Shown here: positions 33,794-42,638 of the stretch, piece by piece | How the letters are laid out: each line of letters opens with the position of its first letter | How positions within the stretch are numbered: the stretch's first letter is position 1 | Source of the DNA: PLOWO2-12-38-17 sp963709355 | GTDB lineage: Bacteria; Planctomycetota; Brocadiia; Brocadiales; Brocadiaceae | Direction of reading: 5' to 3' | Assembly: GCA_963709355.1 (NCBI GenBank) | Contig: CAVPVY010000005.1 | Span: 2,790,001 to 2,854,000, forward strand | Length of the DNA: 64,000 nucleotides | Notes under the pieces: generated by a model | The model's database searches: none | What the model was told of the DNA's origin: nothing | Seen by the model: the letters and a program-made list of their open reading frames with translations, nothing else | Program-made: the position numbers and the translations under genes

Positions 33794-35206
33794 TTATAAA
33801 TTGACATTAGTCTTCAAAAGTCGTTCAACGAGCTGTAAGTTTATTTGCATATTCCTTTGAACGGAAAACTGATTTATACAAAATAATTTATAGTTTCCAA
33901 GGCAACACTTTAACTTCAGATCTTCGCTTACCTGGACAAGCATATCAACTGCTTTAATATCTTTACTCAGCATTCCAAAAGGTGAGATTTGTTTGACAAA
34001 TTGCAAAAGTGAAAATGATATCTTGTCTTTGTTCTGATTAAAATCAGCATATTTGTTTAGTGGGATACAGTTTCCCGTTGTTTCTGAAATTAAAAAACCT
34101 TCACTTGGCTTTTTTGCATGGTTTTTTATAAATAAGCCAGCTGGGATGGGTACGTTGATCCTCAATGCAAACAAGGCATTTGCATGCATCCATGCCCGCC
34201 TGAAAATACCTTGTCCGCTTAAGACAGAGGGGTTTTCAAATAAACGTAATATTTGAAATTGGTTTGTATAAAGGATGGTTTCGTCTGTTTCCTCTGCCTT
34301 TTTCAGTATTGCTAATAATGTTTCTGGTTGATATTTCTTTTTGTAAAGACCATAAAATCTGGAATTTTTAAAGAGACCGAATTTTCTGTTTTCACGTATG
34401 CTTTGCACATAAAATTTCTTGGCATCTTTCTTCTGAATGCGTATGGTTGTACTTTCTATTTGTTGTGCCAGCCTTTTACAATGTTTATAATCTCCATTTG
34501 TATACGACATTAGAAACCTTAGTCTGTCAGCGTTTGAAAAATAGTTTTTTGCCCTGTTTAATTTTGCCAGACACCAGGTACAGGGTTTTTCGTTCAAGCA
34601 TCCTGCCTGTACAGAAACCCTTTCAAAATCTATTAAAATTATTTTTTCTTTCCCTTCCGAATCTTTATATACCAAAAAATTGTCTAATGAAAAATCATCT
34701 TGTTTTATACCTGCATCATGTATTTCCTTTGCAAGCTTACCAAATTTTCTTAAAACTTTTCTTCTTTCTTCGAGTGAAACATTACTTTCAAAATATTCTC
34801 TCAGTGTACACGAGTCTTTGATCTTCTTTATAATTATGTATGATTTCGTAATGAATAACCGCTTTTCTTCTCCGTGTGCAACTGGGACCTCGACGGAGAG
34901 ACCTCTCGATCCTGTAATGTAGGTAGTGTTAAACTCCCTGAATGTCTTTGTATGTTTGAGGAGATTTTTTATCCTCTGGAATAGATGGGGATATTTGTAT
35001 ATCTTTACAAGATAAGCCTGTTCATTATCCACCTGCGGTATTTTAAATTCACCTATTATTTTGTAATTGTCTTTTTTGATTATGGTAAAGAAATCGTTGT
35101 TTTTTGTTTCATGGACTTGCTCTAAATATGGAATTAGGAATGAAGCCTTTTCGTTTATAATCCATCGTATCTGTTTTGTTGAATGCGATATATAACCTTT
35201 GAACAT
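33794..35206 (-). CDS. Lipopolysaccharide-kinase-like protein (InaA/WaaP/Kdo kinase superfamily)
   Basis: 470 residues. Protein-kinase-like core in the N-terminal half: GRGLSVEVPVAHG-like strand (seen as SRGLSVEVPVAHG), SYIIIKKIKDSCTLREYF, then the catalytic loop KEIHDAGIKQDDFSLDNFLV and metal motif IILIDFERVSV. The loop has D-D-F-x-x-x-N, as in WaaP/InaA heptose and Kdo kinases. The C-terminal 200 residues look like a second, decayed kinase-type lobe (ALFALRINVPIPAGLFI, LISETTGN). Role in phosphorylating core sugars is inferred, and fits the heptose operon in this window. Confidence 0.75.
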   Translation of the reverse strand: MFKGYISHSTKQIRWIINEKASFLIPYLEQVHETKNNDFFTIIKKDNYKIIGEFKIPQVDNEQAYLVKIYKYPHLFQRIKNLLKHTKTFREFNTTYITGSRGLSVEVPVAHGEEKRLFITKSYIIIKKIKDSCTLREYFESNVSLEERRKVLRKFGKLAKEIHDAGIKQDDFSLDNFLVYKDSEGKEKIILIDFERVSVQAGCLNEKPCTWCLAKLNRAKNYFSNADRLRFLMSYTNGDYKHCKRLAQQIESTTIRIQKKDAKKFYVQSIRENRKFGLFKNSRFYGLYKKKYQPETLLAILKKAEETDETILYTNQFQILRLFENPSVLSGQGIFRRAWMHANALFALRINVPIPAGLFIKNHAKKPSEGFLISETTGNCIPLNKYADFNQNKDKISFSLLQFVKQISPFGMLSKDIKAVDMLVQVSEDLKLKCCLGNYKLFCINQFSVQRNMQINLQLVERLLKTNVNL

Positions 35207-35251
35207 TTTTAAAAGGATCGTTATAATATTGTAATTATTTCAGATTAAATT

Positions 35252-35389
35252 AGATTCTTCAGCGGAGCCTGCCCTGAGCATAAGAAAGAGATGGTTTGCT
35301 TGTGCTCGGCATGACAAAATGCGAAGGGCTCAGATGAAGAATTTACTATTACGTACCATTTCGAAGGAAGTAAAGCGACTGAAGAATCT
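35252..35389. repeat. MITE-like intergenic element with 11-bp terminal inverted repeats
   Basis: AGATTCTTCAG at 35252-35262 and CTGAAGAATCT at 35379-35389 are perfect inverted repeats 138 bp apart end to end. Internal text such as CTCGGCATGACAAAATGCGAAGGGCTCAG resembles the dispersed intergenic repeat family found in many genomes. Diverged fragments appear near 47500-47540 (AGATTTTTCGCTGCGC) and 54945-54965 (GTCATTCTGAGAATG). No coding capacity. Confidence 0.5.
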
Positions 35390-35436
35390 TATATTAAAGT
35401 TCCTTAACATAAATTTTTGAATATATTTATTTTGAT

Positions 35437-36153
35437 ATGTCAGAGATAGCCAAACAAATTATACAAAAAGCTGTACAACAGAAACAATACCAATTGCTTG
35501 AACCGCAAGCAAAAGAATTAATTAAAGCCTTTGGAATACCAACAACAAGACATTTATTGGTGTATTCTGTTAAAGAAGCAATTCTTGCCGCTAATTCGAT
35601 TGGATATCCTGTTGTTATGAAGGTCGTATCGCCAGACGTCCTGCACAAAACAGATTATGGTGGTGTAAGACTGAATGTAAAGAATGATGAAGAAGTAGAA
35701 TACGGCTATGAAGAGATTTCTAAGAACATAAAGAAGAAAGCGCCTGATGCGAGGATTACCGGAATACTTGTGGAAGAAATGGCGACGCCTTCCACTGAAG
35801 TAATTATTGGCGGTCTCAGAGACCCTCAATTTGGTCCCGCAGTTATGTTTGGTATAGGAGGTGTCTTTGTTGAAGTATATAATGATGCATCCTTTCGTAT
35901 AGCCCCTGTAGACGAATTTGAGGCAGTTGATATGATAAATGAAATAAAAGGGGCAAAAATTTTAAAAGGGTTTAGAGGCGCTGAGGCTGTTGATATAGTA
36001 GTATTAGCGCAAGCAATTGTTCATATATCGGATATTATGGTTTCTATAAATGAGATCAGGGAAATAGACCTCAATCCAGTTTTTGCTTATTCAAAAGGTA
36101 TCAATGCTGTTGATGTCAGAATTATTTTAAGTGAGTGCGTAGAAGGAGGTTGA
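35437..36153 (+). CDS. ADP-forming acetate/acyl-CoA ligase beta subunit (ATP-grasp)
   Basis: 238 residues. ATP-grasp domain of the AcdB type: AKELIKAFGIPTTRHLLV, GYPVVMKVVSPDVLHKTDYGGVRL, ITGILVEEMATPSTEVIIGGLRDPQFGPAVMFGIGG in pieces, and REIDLNPVFAYSKG at the C-terminus. The enzyme couples acyl-CoA hydrolysis to ATP synthesis. The alpha (CoA-binding) subunit is not adjacent, so it must be encoded elsewhere. Stop TGA abuts the hflX start. Confidence 0.9.
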   Translation: MSEIAKQIIQKAVQQKQYQLLEPQAKELIKAFGIPTTRHLLVYSVKEAILAANSIGYPVVMKVVSPDVLHKTDYGGVRLNVKNDEEVEYGYEEISKNIKKKAPDARITGILVEEMATPSTEVIIGGLRDPQFGPAVMFGIGGVFVEVYNDASFRIAPVDEFEAVDMINEIKGAKILKGFRGAEAVDIVVLAQAIVHISDIMVSINEIREIDLNPVFAYSKGINAVDVRIILSECVEGG

Positions 36154-37461
36154 TTGGAATTAAAAGAGACTGCATTTACAGTAAAAGCTGAACGTGCCAT
36201 TCTTTTCCGCGTCTTGCTGCGTAATGACCACATAGACAGAGAAGATCCTCTTGAAGAACTCCACCGTCTGGCTGAGACAGCGGGGGCACGAGTTGTTCAT
36301 TCTGCTGTGCAAAAAAGGTCGCAGATTGATCCACAGTATTATATTGGCAAAGGGAAGGCGGCTGAGTTAACAGATATTTCAATAGAAATGGAAGCCGATG
36401 TGCTCATTTGTGATGACGACCTCTCTCCGGCACAGGTCAGAAATCTTGAAAAAGTTATCGAAAAAAAGGTAATTGACAGGAGTGAATTAATCCTGGACAT
36501 ATTTGCCACCCGCGCAAAGACCTTTCAGGCAAAACTGCAAGTAGAACTGGCGCAACTGGAGTATACCAAGCCAAGATTAAAACGCATGTGGACGCACCTT
36601 TCCAGAATTGAAGGAGGCATCGGCACACGGGGACCCGGTGAAAAGCAACTGGAAGTGGATAAGCGCATTGTTGCAAGAAAGATTCAGTATTTAAGAGGAA
36701 AATTACATGAGATTGAAAAAAGGCAGGAACGTCTTGTTGCATCGCGGAATGAATTTTTCACAGTATCCATTGTGGGATATACAAATGCCGGAAAGTCTAC
36801 GTTAATGAATGCTTTAACTGAGATTGATACATTTGTCGAGGATAAGTTGTTTGCAACACTTGATACAAAAACAAGTATCTGTAATTTGAAGGACGGGAAA
36901 AAGATTTTATTGAGCGATACAGTGGGTTTTATAAGAAAACTACCCCACCACCTGATTGCATCATTTATGGCAACCCTTGAAGAGGCAAGAAATGCAGCCC
37001 TCCTGTTACACGTTGTGGATATAAGTTCTCCGATAGTTACTGAACAAATAGAGGCAGTAAATGCCGTATTGAAGGAACTCGGATGCGATAACAAACTAAC
37101 GCTTATGGTATTTAACAAAATAGACGCTGTAAAAAACGAATCAATTATTCCCCTATTTCAACGTCTTTACAGTAATTGTATTATGATTTCTGCAAAGACC
37201 CTGCAGGGAATACAGGAATTAAAGAATAAGATTTTAGAAATGCTTGAGCGTGATTTCATCGATGTAGAGCTTTCATGCAGTCCTGCCAATGGGAAGTTGA
37301 TTGCGTTTATTCATGAACACGCCCATATTATAAACAGCCGTTTTGACGAACAGCAGGCGGTATTCCTATTGCATATGGATTACAAACTTGCTAATAAGTT
37401 GCGTATGCTCGATAACAGCATACAGATAAAAGAGGTTTCACGAAATCCAATCTGTACATGA
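36154..37461 (+). CDS. hflX: Ribosome-associated GTPase HflX
   Basis: 435 residues from TTG 36154, preceded by AAGGAGG; the stop of the previous gene directly abuts it. N-terminal HflX domain (KTFQAKLQVELAQLEY, GGIGTRGPGEKQLEVDKR) then a TrmE-like G domain: G1 GYTNAGKSTL, G3 DTVGFI and G4 NKID. It binds the 50S exit region and splits stalled ribosomes under stress. Length is normal. Confidence 0.96.
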   Translation: MELKETAFTVKAERAILFRVLLRNDHIDREDPLEELHRLAETAGARVVHSAVQKRSQIDPQYYIGKGKAAELTDISIEMEADVLICDDDLSPAQVRNLEKVIEKKVIDRSELILDIFATRAKTFQAKLQVELAQLEYTKPRLKRMWTHLSRIEGGIGTRGPGEKQLEVDKRIVARKIQYLRGKLHEIEKRQERLVASRNEFFTVSIVGYTNAGKSTLMNALTEIDTFVEDKLFATLDTKTSICNLKDGKKILLSDTVGFIRKLPHHLIASFMATLEEARNAALLLHVVDISSPIVTEQIEAVNAVLKELGCDNKLTLMVFNKIDAVKNESIIPLFQRLYSNCIMISAKTLQGIQELKNKILEMLERDFIDVELSCSPANGKLIAFIHEHAHIINSRFDEQQAVFLLHMDYKLANKLRMLDNSIQIKEVSRNPICT

Positions 37462-37544
37462 TGTGAATAAATTATATTAAAGATGGCTGGTGTTTAATTA
37501 ACATGTTTATTTGGCTTGAGCATCAGAATAAATGTGTAATGTAC

Positions 37545-38417
37545 TTAAGTCTCTTTACGTACAATTGGTTGATTACAACTGACTGGTTTAAATCTTGAAA
37601 TGGTAAAAAGGATTGATGATGCTACGAAAACGAAGATACTTATAATCTGGGCAATGGTAAAAAGATTGAAAAAGAGTGGGGTATCATCCCTTAATAATTC
37701 CATACAAAATCTAATAATTGGATAAATTATTCCAAAGAGTAAGACTATTTCGCCGTTTCTTCTGCGGAATTTAAAGAATGCGATAAGCACAAAGAAAAGA
37801 GCCACATCTGATAAAAACGAATACAATTGGGTAGGATGAATGGGAACGGAATGCGTGTCGGAAAGCTGAACCAAGCCGAGTTCATACTGATGAAGAAAAG
37901 CGGGGCTGCCATCAACCATACCTGCCTTGTCCAGTGTTCTTGGAAATTGTAATGCCCATGGAATATGTTGTGCTACCTTTCCAAAACAGCACCCATTCAG
38001 GAAGCACCCAATACGTCCGAGTCCTAGCCCTAGTGCCGCTGAGGGCATTAGGATATCAAATAGCTTTAGAAATGGTAAGTGGTGCTTCTTAACGAAGATA
38101 AATAATGTTATAATACCTGCGAATAGACCCCCATAATAAACTAACCCTCCCTCATAAATCTTGAAGATGCTTAACAGGTTGTGCCTGTAATCTTCAAAGT
38201 ATTGTATAATAAAAAAAAGTCTTGCCCCAAAGATACCCGCACAGACTAGGTAAATCCCAAGGTCTGTGACTTTATTGGGGTCAATATCTTCCTTTTTTGC
38301 CCTCCATCGCGCAATGATAATAGCCGTAACAAAAGCGACCATCAACATAAATCCATAAGAGTAAATAGGAATGCTTTTCAGGAAAGGGAGGGGTATTTCG
38401 AAAAGAATTTTTCTCAT
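37545..38417 (-). CDS. lgt: Prolipoprotein diacylglyceryl transferase
   Basis: 290 residues with about seven membrane segments. The Lgt signature GLGRIGCFLNGCCFGK is present, with catalytic-site His/Tyr motifs in IYSYGFMLM and the late PTQLYS. It transfers diacylglycerol from phosphatidylglycerol to the lipobox cysteine. Several lipoproteins in this window (26308, 33222, 38856) would be its clients. Start overlaps the end of panD by 4 bp (ATGA). Confidence 0.95.
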   Translation of the reverse strand: MRKILFEIPLPFLKSIPIYSYGFMLMVAFVTAIIIARWRAKKEDIDPNKVTDLGIYLVCAGIFGARLFFIIQYFEDYRHNLLSIFKIYEGGLVYYGGLFAGIITLFIFVKKHHLPFLKLFDILMPSAALGLGLGRIGCFLNGCCFGKVAQHIPWALQFPRTLDKAGMVDGSPAFLHQYELGLVQLSDTHSVPIHPTQLYSFLSDVALFFVLIAFFKFRRRNGEIVLLFGIIYPIIRFCMELLRDDTPLFFNLFTIAQIISIFVFVASSILFTISRFKPVSCNQPIVRKET

Positions 38418-38776
38418 GATGAAAGGTGTTTGGTGGGCTTGTTATTGCCGTCCACTAGGATAATCTTTGGTTCCCAGCTTCTAGCGTCTTTATCCTCAAC
38501 CATGCAATAAGAGATAATAATTACCTTGTCGCCGGGTTGTGCCCATCGTGCCGCTGCACCATTAAGACATACAACGCCTGAATTACGTTCTCCTTCAATA
38601 ACATAAGTTTCTACGCGTGTTCCATTGTTGATGTTGAGTACCTGTACTCGTTCATAATGCAGGATGTCTACCGCTTCTAAAAGGGATTTGTCAATGGTGA
38701 TACTTCCATTATAGTTAAGATTCGTTTCCGTTACCGTTGCGGCATGAATCTTGGATTTACACATCTCCCTGAGCAT
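38414..38776 (-). CDS. panD: Aspartate 1-decarboxylase
   Basis: 120 residues from ATG 38776 (MLREMCKSKIHAATVTETNL); a TTG 12 bases upstream is less likely because GGAGAG spacing suits the ATG. Self-cleavage at the Gly-Ser of NYNGSITID creates the pyruvoyl group. Also LNGAAARWAQPGDKVIIISY. It makes beta-alanine for pantothenate; coaD, a later step toward CoA, is elsewhere in the window. Coupled to lgt. Confidence 0.95.
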   Translation of the reverse strand: MLREMCKSKIHAATVTETNLNYNGSITIDKSLLEAVDILHYERVQVLNINNGTRVETYVIEGERNSGVVCLNGAAARWAQPGDKVIIISYCMVEDKDARSWEPKIILVDGNNKPTKHLSS

Positions 38777-38855
38777 GTTTCTCTCCAAAAAACTTATAAA
38801 AGAATTATGAACAAAACAATTTTACCTTAAAGCACTTCAAAATCAATATTTGTCG

Positions 38856-39212
38856 TTATTTTTCAGGCGGTGTATAGTAACTCCTGACACACACTTTGAC
38901 AAGGTCAACAATCTCTTCGTTGGGAAGCTTGCCCTTAAAACCCGGCATCTTTCTCTTACCATTAGCGACAGCTATAATTAATCGTGAATCAGAGACATTA
39001 TCCTGCCATTTAGTATTGGTAAAATCAGGAATTTTGAAGAATGATCGGCCAATAAAACCGCCATTTCCATTAACCTTATGGCATTTCCGGCATTCCCTAT
39101 CATATACTGCCCAGATACCACCCTTTTCAGATAGATAAGTTTGTTTTGGATTGCATCCGTAAACCAAGAATGCGCAAAACGCAACGATAATCAAACAACT
39201 AAATTTCTTCAT
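38856..39212 (-). CDS. Lipid-anchored monohaem cytochrome c
   Basis: 118 residues. Lipoprotein signal FSCLIIVAFCAFLVYGC, haem motif CRKCH, and a distal-Met candidate in KRKMPGFKGKLP, giving a class I cytochrome c of about 100 mature residues. Probably an electron carrier on the outer face of a membrane. It is divergent from the porin gene across a 217-bp regulatory gap with the Pho box. Confidence 0.88.
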   Translation of the reverse strand: MKKFSCLIIVAFCAFLVYGCNPKQTYLSEKGGIWAVYDRECRKCHKVNGNGGFIGRSFFKIPDFTNTKWQDNVSDSRLIIAVANGKRKMPGFKGKLPNEEIVDLVKVCVRSYYTPPEK

Positions 39213-39298
39213 TTCTTTGCCTCCTGATTCTTTTGAATTTAATTCTTTTTATACGGAAAGTTTACCATAAAATTTAATGTATTCAAGTTCTATTATCT

Positions 39299-39340
39299 TT
39301 AACACAAAATTAACATTCTCTTAATCTTTTCCTTATATAA
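39299..39340 (+). promoter_or_regulatory. Candidate Pho box and -10 before the porin gene
   Basis: Three direct repeats in exact 11-base phase: TTAACA at 39299, TTAACA at 39310 and TTAATC at 39321. TATATA at 39335-39340 lies nine bases after the third. Tandem TTAACA-like hexamers every 11 bases that replace the -35 are the hallmark of PhoP/PhoB binding sites. The gene driven is a phosphate-selective porin followed by pstS, which supports phosphate-starvation control. Confidence 0.65.
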
Positions 39341-39429
39341 AAAGTTTATTATTTTTGTATGATTGGTATGAATTATAGTCTCGTAATAGGTTATTTGTGA
39401 GTTTATTTTTTAGAAAGGGGATTGTCGTT

Positions 39430-40881
39430 ATGCGTGTTAGATGGTGCAGATGTTTATTATTAGCAATCTTGTGTGGCGTGTTCACGAATAGTGTGTTTGC
39501 ACAGGAAATTGCACAAACAGGTAAATCAGCAAGCGAGGAAGTTGAAGCCTTGAAGCAGCAATTGAGGCAAATGGAGTATTCAGTTGCAAGACAGCAGGAA
39601 CAAATAAAGGAGTTGAAAGAGAAATTAGAAAATATAGGAACTGGTGCTACAGTTGTTTCAGAAAAAAATGTTAAAAAGGCTGTCGAAGAATATCTTTCCT
39701 TGCCTGAAGCAAGAAAAGAAAGTGGTATTGAGCCTGTAGGGACTGGAACTGCCGTTGTTTCGCAAGAATATATCAAAAAAGCCGTCGAAGATTATCTTTC
39801 AACCCCTGAGGCACGAAAGGAAATGGGGTTTGGACTATCTAATGTTACGGCTGAATACACTCCTGATGATGAGAAATACGCACTAAGTTTTAAATCGTCT
39901 GATGGTAATTTTTCATTAAACACAGGAGGCAGGATGCAGTTCCGATATACGTATAAGGATAAGGATGCTGATTTTAATGAATCCGATACTCAGGATATTA
40001 CCATTCGCCGCGCAAGAGTTTATATGGGTGGTAATATCTACAGCAAGTTTGTTCATTACTATGTCGAAGCCGATTTTGATAATTTTAATCTTGGCATGAG
40101 GGATTTTTATGTATATTGGGATCCAATTCATGAATTAAACGCCAAAATAGGGTATTTTAAGGTACCCTTTAATCGGCAAAGGGTCTCAGCATCTTCAAGG
40201 CTCCTATTACAGGATAGGTCCATTGCCAGCGAGGAATTTGATCAAGACCGAGATTATGGTGTCGATATCTATGGAAACCCATTTGGCGGATACATGGAAT
40301 ACCATGCTGCGGTATTTCAGGGTGCTGGCGAGAAGAGTATCAAAGGCAATACCGATAACGAACTCCTGTATGTGCTGAATGCAAGGTATAACCCCTTTGG
40401 AAAGTATGATTACTACGATGAAACAGACGTAAAGTATACCGATACACTGAAGGCAACGATCGGTGCTTCCGTAGCTTTTAATGGAAAGGATTCAGATGAA
40501 AAACTTGAGAAAACAAATACTGTTGTTGGCGTTGTTGACCTTGGTGTAAAATATAAGGGCTTGGCATGGAATAATGAATATTTTGTAAGAACTGAAGATC
40601 CTGAATCAGATGGTGACACTATAAACTCTGACGGATTCTATACACAACTCGGTTACTTTGTGCTGCCCAAAAAACTTGAGATGGCTGCTCGTTATTCCCA
40701 GCTTGATCCTAACAATGATGTATCAAAAGATTTTCAGAAAGAATATACAATTGGTGTAAACTATTACTTCCGTGCCCATCGATCAAAGATACAAACAGAT
40801 TTCGGCCACTACGTGACTGATGATAACGAGGCGGATAAAGAAGATAGCATGATTAGGGTGCAGTATCAAATTATATTTTAA
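39430..40881 (+). CDS. Phosphate-selective porin (OprO/OprP family)
   Basis: 483 residues from ATG 39430, AAAGGGG nine bases upstream; an earlier TTG adds no signal-like sequence. Signal peptide ends NSVFA-QE. A coiled coil (EEVEALKQQLRQMEYSV) and an imperfect tandem repeat of about 36 residues follow (VVSEKNVKKAVEEYL and VVSQEYIKKAVEDYL). The beta-barrel begins GNFSLNTGGRMQFRY and includes RRARVYMGGNIYSKFVHYYVE, ending in IRVQYQIIF with terminal Phe. The N-terminal part may trimerise or anchor to peptidoglycan. Takes up phosphate through the outer membrane. Confidence 0.92.
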   Translation: MRVRWCRCLLLAILCGVFTNSVFAQEIAQTGKSASEEVEALKQQLRQMEYSVARQQEQIKELKEKLENIGTGATVVSEKNVKKAVEEYLSLPEARKESGIEPVGTGTAVVSQEYIKKAVEDYLSTPEARKEMGFGLSNVTAEYTPDDEKYALSFKSSDGNFSLNTGGRMQFRYTYKDKDADFNESDTQDITIRRARVYMGGNIYSKFVHYYVEADFDNFNLGMRDFYVYWDPIHELNAKIGYFKVPFNRQRVSASSRLLLQDRSIASEEFDQDRDYGVDIYGNPFGGYMEYHAAVFQGAGEKSIKGNTDNELLYVLNARYNPFGKYDYYDETDVKYTDTLKATIGASVAFNGKDSDEKLEKTNTVVGVVDLGVKYKGLAWNNEYFVRTEDPESDGDTINSDGFYTQLGYFVLPKKLEMAARYSQLDPNNDVSKDFQKEYTIGVNYYFRAHRSKIQTDFGHYVTDDNEADKEDSMIRVQYQIIF

Positions 40882-40952
40882 TGTGACACGAATTCTTTTT
40901 GAAAATCTGATTTATATTAATTCTTACAAGAATATTTCTTGGAGGAGGTCAA

Positions 40953-41837
40953 ATGAAAAGGCTTATAAAGTCGCTGATTATATTATCATGCTTATATGGT
41001 ATGTCGTCTTACAATCAAGCAAAAGCGGCAGAAAGTATTACCGTTAAAGGTTCAGATACGATGGTCATATTGGGACAGAGGCATGCTGAAGAATACATGA
41101 AAAAGAATAAAGATGTTACCATACAGGTAACGGGAGGCGGTTCTGGTACAGGCATTGCCGCACTCTTAAACAAAACTACCAACCTGGCAAACTGCAGCAG
41201 GCTAATAAATGATGCAGAGCTAAAGAAGGCAAAGGATAATGGGATTGAAATTGCCGAGTACAAAATAGCTTTGGATGGTCTGGCTGTAATTGTAAATAGA
41301 GAGAACCCAATTAACGAATTAACGATGAAGCAGCTCATGGGTATTTACACAGGTTATTATAAGAACTGGAAGGAGGTTGGAGGTCCAAACAAAAAGATCA
41401 TACGCTACTCCAGGGAATCGAACAGCGGAACGTATGTATTCTTCAAGGAGCATGTGCTTCTGGATAGGGATTATGCCCCCGACTGTCAGACCGTGTCAGG
41501 CACCAGCGCTGTGGCTGAGGCCGTGTCCAGGGACAAGTGGGGTATTGGTTTTGGGGGGTTAGCATATTTTGAGAAGATACATGAATTGAAGATTGTGAAG
41601 GTCAAAAAATTGGCGAACACACCAGCCGTATCGCCTATTAAAGAAGACCGTTCGGTGAATTACGAGCAAATCTGGAATGGAGAATATCCCATTGCACGTT
41701 ACTTGTACATTTATATTGTTGGCAAACCCACCTTGACTATCAAGAAGTACATAGATTGGATACTTGGCGATGAAGGGCAGAAGATTGTGGCAAATATTGG
41801 ATATGTGCCTTTACAGAAAAAGCCACAAAAACCATAA
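40953..41837 (+). CDS. pstS: Phosphate-binding periplasmic protein PstS
   Basis: 294 residues with signal peptide cleaved after SYNQAKA. Type II periplasmic binding fold: ITVKGSDTMVILGQRHAEEY, VTGGGSGTGIAALLN, RESNSGTYVFFKEHVL and GTSAVAEAVSRDKWGIGFGG. GGAGGAGG precedes the ATG. It follows the porin by 71 bp and should share its Pho-box transcript. pstC, pstA and pstB are not in the window. Confidence 0.93.
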   Translation: MKRLIKSLIILSCLYGMSSYNQAKAAESITVKGSDTMVILGQRHAEEYMKKNKDVTIQVTGGGSGTGIAALLNKTTNLANCSRLINDAELKKAKDNGIEIAEYKIALDGLAVIVNRENPINELTMKQLMGIYTGYYKNWKEVGGPNKKIIRYSRESNSGTYVFFKEHVLLDRDYAPDCQTVSGTSAVAEAVSRDKWGIGFGGLAYFEKIHELKIVKVKKLANTPAVSPIKEDRSVNYEQIWNGEYPIARYLYIYIVGKPTLTIKKYIDWILGDEGQKIVANIGYVPLQKKPQKP

Positions 41838-41937
41838 TAATTAATATAGTAAATTATATAAAAACCAATTTGATGTAAGATGCATTAAAATAAGGTATTC
41901 TTTAGGTAAGAGGTATAGTTCTAAAATATTATTTTAA

Positions 41938-42492
41938 TTAAAAGGTTTTACTATGATTTATTGCCTCTATACCATTTTCAAGCGCCTGTTTGTTAATAGT
42001 AAATAAATCGCTCTTTTTACCCTTGAGTACCACAGTCAATTGATTAAGGATTTGATTAGTAGAAAATAATTTTTTGATTGCCAGATATGCGCCGAGAATA
42101 ACAATGTTAGAAACAAGCACATTTCCTAATTTGCTGGCAATCTCTGTAGCAGGAACTTTATAAGTATTCGCCTCCGGAATTGGAGAATCATCTGGTTTAA
42201 TCATGGATGAGTTCATTATGAGCAAACCGGTTGATTTTAACGTATCTTTGTATTTTTGATAAGAAGGCTGGTTCATGACGATTAAAGTATCAGCCTCCTC
42301 AATCAGCGGAGAAAAGATTTCTTCAGTTGAAATAATGAGATGGTACACAGCAGTGCCTCCCCTGACCTCGGTACCATAAGACGGGAAGTATGTTACATAT
42401 TTCCCATCAATCATAGCGGCTTGCGCTAGTAATTTCCCCAGCAGCATCATTCCCTGTCCGCCAAACCCAGCCAGGATTATTTTTTCTGTCAT
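41938..42492 (-). CDS. korC: 2-oxoacid:ferredoxin oxidoreductase, gamma subunit
   Basis: 184 residues. Gamma domain opening EKIILAGFGGQGMMLLGKLLAQAA, with PSYGTEVRGGTAVYHLIIS and VSNIVILGAYLA. Last gene of the dxs-nadK-ferredoxin-korA-korB-korC run, separated from korB by 146 bp. Needed for the complete oxidative decarboxylation complex. Substrate (2-oxoglutarate or branched 2-oxoacid) cannot be decided from sequence alone; the symbol is by role. Confidence 0.9.
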   Translation of the reverse strand: MTEKIILAGFGGQGMMLLGKLLAQAAMIDGKYVTYFPSYGTEVRGGTAVYHLIISTEEIFSPLIEEADTLIVMNQPSYQKYKDTLKSTGLLIMNSSMIKPDDSPIPEANTYKVPATEIASKLGNVLVSNIVILGAYLAIKKLFSTNQILNQLTVVLKGKKSDLFTINKQALENGIEAINHSKTF

Positions 42493-42638
42493 AAATTAGT
42501 AGAAGCCCTTTTTTCGTTTAATATTTGTTCTATCGTGTTGAAATTTTAAGTGGCGTGCAAAGGATGAAGTATTTTAGACACACTTGAAATATAAATCTAG
42601 TTGAAACAATCAGGTGATTCTATTATAGAAAAAGCACT

